In this document: positions 10,814-18,637 of the stretch, piece by piece
Position numbering within the stretch: the stretch's first letter is position 1
Layout of the letters: every line of letters starts with the position of its first letter
Made by a program: the position numbers and the translations under genes
Notes under the pieces: generated by a model
What the model saw: only the letters and a program-made list of their open reading frames with translations
Told to the model about the DNA's origin: nothing
Database searches by the model: none
Origin: an uncultured Lachnospiraceae bacterium
GTDB lineage: Bacteria; Bacillota; Clostridia; Lachnospirales; Lachnospiraceae
DNA: 21,075 bases
NCBI GenBank assembly: GCA_902803355.1
Contig: CADCPP010000015.1
Span: 1 to 21,075, forward strand
Direction: 5' to 3'

Positions 10814-13717
10814 ATGAAGAAACAAAAACGCAGCTTTGAAGAACGTCTTCCACTGATCCTTGCCTTTATTCTGCCGATTCTGATCATGATCGGTATTTTT
10901 GCGGGGAAGGAGATCTGGCCGTTCGGGGAAAACTGTTTCCTTCGTACGGACCTTTATCATCAATATGTTGCGTTCTTTGAGGACTACGCAGAACGTCTTC
11001 GTGCCGGCGGGAGCCTGACTTACGCCTTCGATATCGGCCTCGGCAGCAACTATCTGGCTCTTATGGCCTATTATCTGAGCGGACCGCTGCACATTTTTGC
11101 CTTCCTGATCCCGAATCAGTATATCATCGAGTTCATTACTTATCTGATCGTTCTGAAGATCGGCCTCTGCGGTCTGAGCATGGCCTGGTATCTGGCCAAG
11201 CGCTATGATACCCGTCACTTCGGCATTGCCTTCTGCGGCATCTGCTACGCCTTAAGCGGCTATCTGGCGGCCTACAGCTGGAACATCATGTGGCTGGATG
11301 TGCTCTGGCTCGCCCCGATCGTGATCTACGGTCTGGAAATGCTCGTGGAAAAGAACCGTCCTTTCCTCTACGTTTTTTCTCTTGGCCTGGCTATCCTGTG
11401 CAACTACTATATCAGCATCATGCTCTGCCTTTTCCTGGTGCTGTATTTTATCTGCCGGATCATCTGCGTGCCGAAGCTTAAGTTCAGACAGTTCCTGCTG
11501 AAGCTCTTCCTCTTCGGATTTTATTCAGTGCTGGCCGGTGCGCTTGCCGCGGTTTTAGTCGTTCCGGCAGCGTATGCTCTTATGGGGACAGCCAGCGCCA
11601 ACACGACCTTCCCGAAGACGGTTTCCAATTATTTCTCCATTTTAGAGATGCTGTCCCGTCACCTGGTCGTTGTGGACGTGGAGACCGGTCTTGATCATTG
11701 GCCGAACCTGTACTGCGGCGTTGCCGTCTTTCTCTTTGTGCCGCTGTACTACATGAACCGCGACGTAGACTACAAGGAAAAGATCGTCAACACCGTGCTG
11801 CTGGCTTTCCTGCTGCTCTCCTTCAACACCAATGTGCTGAATTATATCTGGCATGGATTCCATTATCCGAATTCCCTGCCCTGCCGTCAGTCTTACCTTT
11901 ACAACTTCCTGGTCCTGAAGATGATGTTTGACGGCATCCGCTCGCTTCCGAAGATCACAAAAGCGAAGTTTCTGGGGAACCTCTGCGGCTCCGTCTTCCT
12001 GATCCTGATCATGGAGGTCCTGGTTGATCCAGAAGAAGTCCAGTACTATGCTTGCTATGCCAGTATTGTCTTCATCGCTCTTTATGCGCTTTTCTGTTAC
12101 CTTCACAAGACCCGCCATATCTCGGCGATCACGGCGATCTGTCTTGCGCTGTGCACGCTGATCGTCGAAATGGGTCTGAATACCGCGGTGACCAGCGTCT
12201 CCTATGTCAACCGGACCACATTCATGCAGTACAACCACAGTTATGATGAGCTGATCGAATTGGCAAAGTCAGACAACGGCGACAAAGGCTTTTTCCGCAT
12301 TGAGCGGTATAATCTGAGAACCAAAAATGACGGTCCGTACTTCGGTTACGACAGTGCGTCCATCTTCTCTTCGACCACGAACGCGAAGATCTCGCAGTTT
12401 TATAAAAAGATGGGCATGGAAGGCAATACGAACGCTTACGCTTTTACCGGCGCTACGCCGCTTGCCGCCTCCATGCTGGATGTGAAATATATCATTTCCG
12501 ATACGACCCTCAGCAGTAATCCGCTTTTCACTTATGTGGGTTCCGCCCAGAATGAAAAAGGCACTGTCAGTGCCCTTTACCGTTACGAATACACTCTCCC
12601 GCTCGGCTACCTGCTGCCGGATGACACGGATGTGCTCTGGGCTTACGCAGGAGGCACTCCGGTCAAAGTACAGAACAGCTTTATCAACGTCTCTACCGGA
12701 GTAGGCAATCTGCTGGATCAGGTGTCTTCTTCCACGAACGGCGCGACCATGACCGCCAATGTCAGTGAAGAAGGGTATCATTACGTTTATGTGACGGGCT
12801 CAGTGACCAAGGTCAGTGCCACGGTAAACGGGGCGGACTCCAAGACCTGGGACAATCTCGGCCGTGGCTATTTTATCCGTATGGGCTATCTCCATCCCGG
12901 CGACGAGATCAAAGTCTCTGCCTCCGACAGCTCGGCAAAAACGATCACGGCTTCCTGTTATCGCTTTGATCATGACGGCTTTATCCGCGCCTATGAAATG
13001 CTTGCCGCTCATCCGTTCAATGTTGAATCTTTCGTGAACAGCAGAGCTAAAACAGAGATCAGCGGCAGCGTCACTGCGGATAGTGCTTCGCTTCTGACTT
13101 TCTCTATCCCTGTGGAAAAAGGCTGGAAGGTCACTGTAGACGGAGCAGAGACCGAGACCGTTGCCTTAGGCGATGCGCTGCTCAGTGTGCATGTTGGTCC
13201 CGGAACACATCATGTCGTCCTGCGTTATGAAGCTGAGGGTCATCAGCTGGGGATCTTCGTCTCTCTGGCCGCTCTCCTGCTTGTGCTCTTCCTGCTTGTC
13301 GCCGACTTTATCCTGCGAACGGCAAAGCAGAACAGGAAAGCAAAGAAAGAACAGCAGGAAGAACTTGAAGCCGGCAGCAGTGCCAAAGACCGGATCGCGA
13401 TGCTGCATCAGTTTGACCTTGAAGAACGCATGGATGATGAAAAGACCAATGATCCGCTTCCGGTGCCTGATGAAGCGCTGAATGATCCCCGGGACGATGA
13501 GAAAGAAAGTCCCATCCTGCCGGAGAAGGCCGTTGAAGAGCCGTATCCTCCCGTTATTGCAGCGAAGGACAGCACTGATCCCGGCCAGGAGGAAGAAACG
13601 AACAAATTGCAGTTTGAGCCGATCTCCAAAGGAAAAGAAGCAAGCCTTGATGCGGCAAAGCCCGAGCGGGAAGATCAGGACCGTCTGCTCAACCGTCTGC
13701 GCTTCTTTGATGAATAA
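10814..13717 (+). CDS. YfhO family GT-C membrane glycosyltransferase with long cytoplasmic tail
   Basis: A 967-residue polytopic protein of the YfhO family, which transfers sugar from a polyprenyl-phosphate carrier to an envelope polymer outside the cell (lipoteichoic acid in Bacillus). The first external loop carries FLRTDLYHQYVAFFEDY, the conserved family segment with the likely catalytic aspartate. About a dozen membrane helices follow to near residue 460. An extracellular domain of about 350 residues ends with the family's VEKGWKVTVDG and GTHHVVLRYEAEGHQLG, then a last helix near 815-837. After it comes an unusual acidic tail of about 125 residues, rich in Asp, Glu, Pro and Lys, ending LLNRLRFFDE. 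Most family members stop shortly after the last helix. AGAGGA precedes the ATG. A strong terminator follows. Confidence 0.9.
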   Translation: MKKQKRSFEERLPLILAFILPILIMIGIFAGKEIWPFGENCFLRTDLYHQYVAFFEDYAERLRAGGSLTYAFDIGLGSNYLALMAYYLSGPLHIFAFLIPNQYIIEFITYLIVLKIGLCGLSMAWYLAKRYDTRHFGIAFCGICYALSGYLAAYSWNIMWLDVLWLAPIVIYGLEMLVEKNRPFLYVFSLGLAILCNYYISIMLCLFLVLYFICRIICVPKLKFRQFLLKLFLFGFYSVLAGALAAVLVVPAAYALMGTASANTTFPKTVSNYFSILEMLSRHLVVVDVETGLDHWPNLYCGVAVFLFVPLYYMNRDVDYKEKIVNTVLLAFLLLSFNTNVLNYIWHGFHYPNSLPCRQSYLYNFLVLKMMFDGIRSLPKITKAKFLGNLCGSVFLILIMEVLVDPEEVQYYACYASIVFIALYALFCYLHKTRHISAITAICLALCTLIVEMGLNTAVTSVSYVNRTTFMQYNHSYDELIELAKSDNGDKGFFRIERYNLRTKNDGPYFGYDSASIFSSTTNAKISQFYKKMGMEGNTNAYAFTGATPLAASMLDVKYIISDTTLSSNPLFTYVGSAQNEKGTVSALYRYEYTLPLGYLLPDDTDVLWAYAGGTPVKVQNSFINVSTGVGNLLDQVSSSTNGATMTANVSEEGYHYVYVTGSVTKVSATVNGADSKTWDNLGRGYFIRMGYLHPGDEIKVSASDSSAKTITASCYRFDHDGFIRAYEMLAAHPFNVESFVNSRAKTEISGSVTADSASLLTFSIPVEKGWKVTVDGAETETVALGDALLSVHVGPGTHHVVLRYEAEGHQLGIFVSLAALLLVLFLLVADFILRTAKQNRKAKKEQQEELEAGSSAKDRIAMLHQFDLEERMDDEKTNDPLPVPDEALNDPRDDEKESPILPEKAVEEPYPPVIAAKDSTDPGQEEETNKLQFEPISKGKEASLDAAKPEREDQDRLLNRLRFFDE

Positions 13718-13748
13718 ACTCATCGAAACCTACACTCACATCAATAAA

Positions 13749-13784
13749 AGAATCCTCGGATCGGCTGGTCCGGGGATTCTTTTT
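13749..13784. terminator. Bidirectional intrinsic terminator between convergent operons
   Basis: AGAATCCTCGGA (13749-13760) pairs with TCCGGGGATTCT (13769-13780), 12 pairs with one G-U and an 8-base loop. On the plus strand it is followed by a TTTTT run, and on the minus strand by TTTTATT. It sits 31 bases after the YfhO-like stop and 21 bases from the dehydrogenase stop, so it can end transcription from both sides. Confidence 0.88.
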
Positions 13785-13805
13785 CAGAACAATATTTGGA
13801 CGGGA

Positions 13806-14744
13806 TCAGACCACGCGGCCGACCACCTTCCCGTCGCTGAAGAAATGGATCACATTTTCCGCGGCCGTACGGGCAACATTGTAGGAAGCTTCACGGCTCT
13901 GGGCAGCAAAATGCGGCGTTACGATCACATTGGGAAGTGCAAACAGCGGATGGTCCTTCGGCAGCGGTTCCGTCTCGGTCACGTCCACAGCCGCGGCGCC
14001 GAGATGTCCGGACTCTACAGCCTTTACGAGTGCGTTCTCATCGACGATAGGACCGCGGGCACAGTTGATGAAGATCGCGCCTTTCTTCATGGCAGCGAAC
14101 TCCTTCTCTCCGATCAGATGCTTGGTCTCTTCACTTAAGAAGCAGTGAACAGAGATGAAATCCGACTGGGAAAGAACTTCGTCAAGGCTTCCCATCAGTT
14201 CGCAGCCTTCCGGCACTTTGCTGATATAAGGATCATAAACAAGGACACGCATGGCAAAGCCGCCGTGCAGCATTCTCGCGACACGGCTGCCGATATCGCC
14301 GCAGCCGACGATGCCCAGTGTTTTGCCCCAAAGCTCAACGCCGTCTCCGCGTTTCTTCGCATCCCAGCCAATGGTCTCATAACCGCCGGCAACCGCCTTC
14401 AGATTTCTGGCCGAAGCCATCATCAGGGCGATGCTGTGCTCCGCGACAGACTGAGCATTGCAGCCGGGCGTGCAAGTCACCATGATGCCCAGCTCTTTAG
14501 CTGCGGGCAGGTCATAGTTGTCAAGACCAACACCGTGTTTGCTGATGATCTTCAGATTCGCATTGCTCTCCATCATCGCGCGGTCGATCGGCAGGATGCG
14601 GTTGACGACCGCGTCACAATCCTTGATATATTCCCGCAGGACTTCAGGGTCCATCGAAGTCATCTGCACGACTTCATGTCCTGCTTCCTTAAGCAGCTGC
14701 GCTGCGATGGGATTCATGACTTCCGAGATCAAAACTTTTGCCAT
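13806..14744 (-). CDS. D-2-hydroxyacid dehydrogenase (SerA/PGDH-like, substrate unknown)
   Basis: An NAD-dependent dehydrogenase of 312 residues that interconverts a 2-oxoacid and a D-2-hydroxyacid. The Rossmann motif GIVGCGDIGSRVA (144-156) has its glycines at 147, 149 and 152, and D171 ends the second strand, favouring NAD over NADP. The catalytic triad is visible as R230 (NCARGP), E259 (TETEPLP) and H278 (TPHFA). There is no C-terminal ACT domain, so it may be a short phosphoglycerate dehydrogenase or act on another hydroxyacid. The ATG at 14744 has GGAGG 7 bases upstream and matches the family start MAKVLI; an ATG at 14837 would run back into the flavodoxin gene. It is the last gene of the minus-strand run. 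Confidence 0.9.
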   Translation of the reverse strand: MAKVLISEVMNPIAAQLLKEAGHEVVQMTSMDPEVLREYIKDCDAVVNRILPIDRAMMESNANLKIISKHGVGLDNYDLPAAKELGIMVTCTPGCNAQSVAEHSIALMMASARNLKAVAGGYETIGWDAKKRGDGVELWGKTLGIVGCGDIGSRVARMLHGGFAMRVLVYDPYISKVPEGCELMGSLDEVLSQSDFISVHCFLSEETKHLIGEKEFAAMKKGAIFINCARGPIVDENALVKAVESGHLGAAAVDVTETEPLPKDHPLFALPNVIVTPHFAAQSREASYNVARTAAENVIHFFSDGKVVGRVV

Positions 14745-14778
14745 TTCATTGCCTCCGTTGACTTGTTTTTGTATTAGC

Positions 14779-15282
14779 TTAACCCTTCTCGCGGTACCAC
14801 TGCAGTACCGGTTCAAGATGCTTTTCCGAAACAACACTATACCCTTCGGTGATCATTTTGTAAACCGGATTTTGCTTCTTTTCCTCCTCGGGAAGGTTCT
14901 CCAGGCGTTTCATGATGGTCTTCTCCACCACATTCATGATCGCTTTGTTTATGCCGCTAAGTTTCTTTTTATCGTAGCCGCCCTGCAGATAAAAAACAGG
15001 AACGTTTTCCGGTGCTTTGACCTTTGCCGCGATCGTTTCCGTCTGCTCTTTGCTTTCCGGAGTCATACCGACGCCGATCACGCACAGCAGGCGATAATCC
15101 TTTGCTGCTCTTTGATAGCCCACAAGACTGCCTGCCATGATCCAGCCAAGGTAGATCGCGTCTGCCCCTTTGACCTGGGCGGGCGCATCGGCAAGCGCAT
15201 AAGCCGGGAGATCGAGCGCATCCCGAAGCATCATGGCATATTCTTTGGTATGACCGGTATTGGATGTGTAAAGAATGATCAT
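14779..15282 (-). CDS. Flavodoxin-like protein
   Basis: A 167-residue flavodoxin-fold protein, probably binding FMN for electron transfer. The start MIILYTSNTGHTKEYA holds the phosphate-binding loop T6-S-N-T9-G10-H-T12. The middle has YLGWIMAGSL, where family members place the flavin-contacting 50s loop, and a strand at LLCVIGVGM. The C-terminal 60 residues, rich in Lys and Glu (MKRLENLPEEEKKQNPVYK), resemble the menaquinone-dependent protoporphyrinogen oxidase-type or stand-alone flavodoxin-domain proteins of Clostridia. The ATG at 15282 has GGAGGAG about 5 bases upstream; an ATG at 15306 would add 8 residues before the fold. It lies 34 bases before the dehydrogenase gene, though a redox link between them is only a guess. 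Confidence 0.85.
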   Translation of the reverse strand: MIILYTSNTGHTKEYAMMLRDALDLPAYALADAPAQVKGADAIYLGWIMAGSLVGYQRAAKDYRLLCVIGVGMTPESKEQTETIAAKVKAPENVPVFYLQGGYDKKKLSGINKAIMNVVEKTIMKRLENLPEEEKKQNPVYKMITEGYSVVSEKHLEPVLQWYREKG

Positions 15283-15337
15283 ATTACTCCTCCTGCTGCA
15301 CTGCATCCATGTTTCTTTTCAAAAACGCAGACTGTGC

Positions 15338-16813
15338 TTATCGATAGTATTGTTTTGCGTAGGCCAGAAGCGCTGAGGTCTGTTCGAAGCGAAGCTTATT
15401 GTTTTCAGCGCCGAGAACGACGGCGATCACCGTCTGGATCTCATCATTTACCTTGATATCCATGCTGGCGACCATGCAGCAGCCCGCGCGGTCTGTCGTT
15501 CCGGATTTCATCCCGTTCACTGCGTAGTTTTCCAGATATTCGTAATAGGAGCTTTCCGCATAGATCCCGTCCCCAAAGCTGGGAAGTGCCATGGTCTGCT
15601 GTGCGCTGAAGGCGGTGAACTGCTCCCGGTAATGATTCATGATATACGCTCCCAGATGGAACAATTCGTTTGCTGCCATCTTGTTGCTGTGCTTGGCGCT
15701 GATCTGGTCCGTATCATATTGCGGCAGACCGCTGGCATTATAGAATCTCGCGCTTTTCAGACCAAGCTCATACGCGCGGTCATTCATTCGCTGCACAAAA
15801 TGGGCTTCCAGATCATCGGTAAACCCGTAGGAAAGCATGGTTGCTTCGGCAAGAGCCAGGGCGCACTCATTGGAGGACGGCAGCAGCATCCCGGCGATCA
15901 GGTCCTTAATCGTGACTTCCTTACCCACGCTCCAGCTCTGTCTGCAGAACTCCTTTCCGTCTGCCGAGGCGGAAAGCCGCATGGCGTTCTCGGAAAGCTT
16001 GACCGTGGAAGTCAGGGTCAGCCTGCCGTCGTCGATCGCTTCCTGCACCAGCAGCCAGGTCATAAGTTTGGAGGTAGATGCGATCTCCTGCTGTGAATAG
16101 GCATCCCAGGTGCAGATCAGTTCTCCGGTCGTCGCATTGCCGAGGACCAGGCCGTTTAAGTCCTGAAAATATTCAGCCTGTTCCAGACGTTCAAGGTCAA
16201 GGGTAAAATCATGATTGGTACCCACACTGATCTCGGTATCCGAGCTGAAGCTCAGCTCGATCCCCAGCAGCAGGCCGATATCCATCACGCCGACAAAGGC
16301 GTCATCGGTGATCGGTTCGCCTTTTCCGTTTGCTTTATAGTACCAGAAGACTCTCTGTTCATCACCGTCGATGCTGATCAGCGGTCTGTAGAGAAGCAGT
16401 CCGTCCCGTCCCTGCTGATCATTCGTGCCGGAAAGGCTTCCGGGGAAGACAACGGCAAAGGGCGTATTTTCCTTTTTGGTCGTTCTGACGTAATTGCGTG
16501 AGGTGTTGATCTCCCACTGGACCTTGCTGCCGCGCTGCACGTTAAAATGCTTTTCCGTGCCGGAAAGTGCCGAAGCCAGATCACGAATGGACAGATAGCT
16601 GTTATGCTCCGAAGAAAGATAATAGCCTTTGACCGTACTGGTCTTTCCGGATGCCGTCAGGGTGAAATTGACCCGTTCGCCAAAGTCCCCGAACATCGCC
16701 GTGGCTCTCAGCTGATTGCGCTTTTTAAGAACCAGCAGGCCTGCGGCAAGAAGCGCCAGCACAAGGACCGCCGCAATGATCAAAATGAGTTTTTGGGCCG
16801 CTTTTCGTTTCAT
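15338..16813 (-). CDS. D-alanyl-D-alanine carboxypeptidase (S11, DacF/PBP5-like) with N-terminal stalk domain
   Basis: A low-molecular-weight penicillin-binding protein that trims the terminal D-Ala from peptidoglycan stem peptides. The three active-site motifs are present: S246-T-S-K249 (the serine nucleophile), S313-S-N315, and K436-S-G438, where KTG is more common. A basic start and one membrane helix (9-29) anchor the protein. Residues about 45-205 form a separate domain that resembles the copper-amine-oxidase-N-like stalk often fused to Clostridial wall enzymes (YYLSSEHNSYLSIRDLASAL). At 491 residues it is longer than plain DacF (about 400), and it lacks the usual C-terminal amphipathic anchor, which fits anchoring at the N-terminus instead. 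GGAGGC lies about 8 bases before the ATG at 16813. Confidence 0.92.
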   Translation of the reverse strand: MKRKAAQKLILIIAAVLVLALLAAGLLVLKKRNQLRATAMFGDFGERVNFTLTASGKTSTVKGYYLSSEHNSYLSIRDLASALSGTEKHFNVQRGSKVQWEINTSRNYVRTTKKENTPFAVVFPGSLSGTNDQQGRDGLLLYRPLISIDGDEQRVFWYYKANGKGEPITDDAFVGVMDIGLLLGIELSFSSDTEISVGTNHDFTLDLERLEQAEYFQDLNGLVLGNATTGELICTWDAYSQQEIASTSKLMTWLLVQEAIDDGRLTLTSTVKLSENAMRLSASADGKEFCRQSWSVGKEVTIKDLIAGMLLPSSNECALALAEATMLSYGFTDDLEAHFVQRMNDRAYELGLKSARFYNASGLPQYDTDQISAKHSNKMAANELFHLGAYIMNHYREQFTAFSAQQTMALPSFGDGIYAESSYYEYLENYAVNGMKSGTTDRAGCCMVASMDIKVNDEIQTVIAVVLGAENNKLRFEQTSALLAYAKQYYR

Positions 16814-16868
16814 TGAATAAGCCTCCGGTCTTTCTTTTCCGCGGCACCAGCTCTCCGCCCGCCGGGGA

Positions 16869-17687
16869 TCACATGACTTGCGAACCGCTGTGAAGCTGGA
16901 TCAGCTGATCTCCCATCACTTCCTTCATCAGGGCGAAAGCAGCTTCCCCGGTACAGTGACCGGAGTAAAAGAGGATGGGAAGCTTCGCCAGCTCGGCTGC
17001 CGCGCCTAAAATGTTCTGTTTTTCTTCTTCGGTGTATTCGGTCTTTTTCATAAAATGGAAACCGGTCAGGACCACATCCGGCCAGCCTCCGTACAGTACA
17101 TGATAACGGTCCAGGATATTCAGCACGCCGTTGTGCGCGCAGCCGGAAAAGAGATAATTCTTTCCGTCCTGATGGATCACCGTGCACATTTCGTGATGGA
17201 AGGGATCGTCCACAAAGCTGTCGCCGAGGCGCATCTTCAGCACCTTATTGCTGCGTGAATAGAAACGTCTTCCGGTGATATTGGTAAAAAGATCGATCTC
17301 TTCATCGATCGCCATGCGCTTATGAACAGGGACCAGCTGCCTCAGCTCCATGATGGCCTGGTCGATCCCGATATAACGGACATCATTTTCTTCAACATGG
17401 TAGAAAGCGCCGTTGGCACAGTCGCGCAGATAGATCTTTGCCTGATCATTAATGCGAACGAAAGGCATAACGCCGCCGGTATGGTCATAGTGCCCATGAC
17501 TGAGAATGACCGTATCCACCGCCGTAAGATCAACGCCGAGCTTCTCTGCGTTGGCGATAAAGCGGTCTGACGCACCGGTATCCAGAAGGATCTTATGCTT
17601 TGTCGTCTCCACATAGAAACTCAGGCCGTGTTCGATCGCGCAGCCGTTTCCGCCATCCGTGTTTTCCATCAGTGTAATAATATGCAT
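16869..17687 (-). CDS. Metallo-beta-lactamase-fold hydrolase
   Basis: A 272-residue metal-dependent hydrolase. The zinc motif is H64-G-H66-Y-D68-H69 (LSHGHYDHTGG), preceded by LLDTGAS with D36. H185 (GCAHNG) supplies another ligand. H211 (TGFHFM), H244 (YSGHCTG) and H266 (LHSGS) fit the C-terminal ligands and pocket. The arrangement is closest to the dihydropterin-type beta-lactamase-fold group (annotated in archaea as methanopterin-pathway synthases), but bacterial members have no settled substrate, so no reaction is assigned. The ATG at 17687 has AAGG only 2-3 bases upstream, a weak site, though the family start at MHIITLMENT is right. It sits 35 bases after the PHP phosphoesterase gene and 55 bases before the carboxypeptidase gene. 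Confidence 0.88.
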   Translation of the reverse strand: MHIITLMENTDGGNGCAIEHGLSFYVETTKHKILLDTGASDRFIANAEKLGVDLTAVDTVILSHGHYDHTGGVMPFVRINDQAKIYLRDCANGAFYHVEENDVRYIGIDQAIMELRQLVPVHKRMAIDEEIDLFTNITGRRFYSRSNKVLKMRLGDSFVDDPFHHEMCTVIHQDGKNYLFSGCAHNGVLNILDRYHVLYGGWPDVVLTGFHFMKKTEYTEEEKQNILGAAAELAKLPILFYSGHCTGEAAFALMKEVMGDQLIQLHSGSQVM

Positions 17688-17722
17688 AGCCTTATCCGAT
17701 CTGTTCTCGCAGCCTTTTATGA

Positions 17723-18637
17723 TCAGAACTGCGAATAATGTTCTACTTTTGTCAGGGCCTCCTGATAGAAAGGCAGCAGCCTGGCTTTCTTCTCCTCATT
17801 GTCCGAAGGGCCGGTATCTCCCAGGAGTACTTTTTTGTTTTTGCCGTGGTAATCACTGCCGGCAGTGACCAAAAGATCATGCCTGGAGGCGATTTCCAGC
17901 ATCATTTGCTGATGCACCGGGCTGTAGCCGGAGTAATAGCCTTCCACGCCCTGAAGACCTGCACGGATCAGCCGGCTGACCCGCGTTTCCATTTCAGCAG
18001 CGTCAAGATCCTGTTCTCCGTCGCCGAAGGGGCCATGTGCAAGCACAGGGATCCCGCCGGCTTCCAGGATCGCCTGGATGGCTTCTTCCGGCGCGATGCG
18101 TCTCTCCGGCCCGTGATAATGGTTGATGTATTTCGTGATCGCTTCACTTACCGAATCCGCAAAGCCATGCTTAATCATCAATTTGGCAATGTGCGGCTTT
18201 CCCGGATTGTGGTGACGCATCAGCCTCTTTATCTCCTCATCGGAAAAGCCAAAGCCGTACTTATCCTTCAGATACTTCAGGCGGTTTGTCACCTTCAGCA
18301 TGCGGATATCATGCAGGTCGGCCATCAGCTTCCTAATGGGTACGGAGTCGGTCTGGTAGGCATAGCCGAGAATATGGTATTTGCCCAGATCATCCCGGCA
18401 GGAAAACTCGGTTCCGGGAATGAAGAAAGGCAGGCTTTCATCCTGCGTTTCATTCCAGCTCTCCTTCAGCTGCAGCAGAAGGAGGCGGCTTCCGCGGTAT
18501 TCATCATGATCGGTGATCGAAAAGAAATCGATACCGGCCGCGGTAACTTTGGCAAGCAGGTCTTTCGGGGAATCTGTCCCGTCGGACCAGGTCGAATGCA
18601 TGTGCAGATCAGCACGTGAAAAATCAATCCGCGGCAT
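17723..18637 (-). CDS. PHP domain phosphoesterase
   Basis: A 304-residue PHP-fold metal-dependent phosphoesterase. The four PHP motifs are visible: D10-L-H12-M-H14-S with D19, T42-D43-H44-D45, E77 (GTEFS) with H88 (YHILGY), H201 (VLAHGPFG), and G260-S-D262-Y-H264 (TAGSDYHG). The insertion domain around GKPHIAKLMIKHG is shared with the YciV/RNase AM type, whose members remove phosphate from nucleoside 3',5'-bisphosphates or trim 5' RNA ends, so nucleotide or RNA phosphate hydrolysis is likely. The start overlaps the end of the STAS-kinase gene by 14 bases, with only a weak ribosome binding site, so translation is probably coupled to that gene. Confidence 0.9.
   Translation of the reverse strand: MPRIDFSRADLHMHSTWSDGTDSPKDLLAKVTAAGIDFFSITDHDEYRGSRLLLLQLKESWNETQDESLPFFIPGTEFSCRDDLGKYHILGYAYQTDSVPIRKLMADLHDIRMLKVTNRLKYLKDKYGFGFSDEEIKRLMRHHNPGKPHIAKLMIKHGFADSVSEAITKYINHYHGPERRIAPEEAIQAILEAGGIPVLAHGPFGDGEQDLDAAEMETRVSRLIRAGLQGVEGYYSGYSPVHQQMMLEIASRHDLLVTAGSDYHGKNKKVLLGDTGPSDNEEKKARLLPFYQEALTKVEHYSQF

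Noticed and set aside
16810..17187. 125-codon minus-strand frame overlapping the beta-lactamase-fold gene
   Set aside because: Shifted-frame shadow of the same-strand gene, with Arg/Gly-rich composition and no domain.
17738..18619. 293-codon plus-strand open frame
   Set aside because: Antisense to the PHP phosphoesterase, whose metal-binding motifs are all intact; the frame is a composition shadow.
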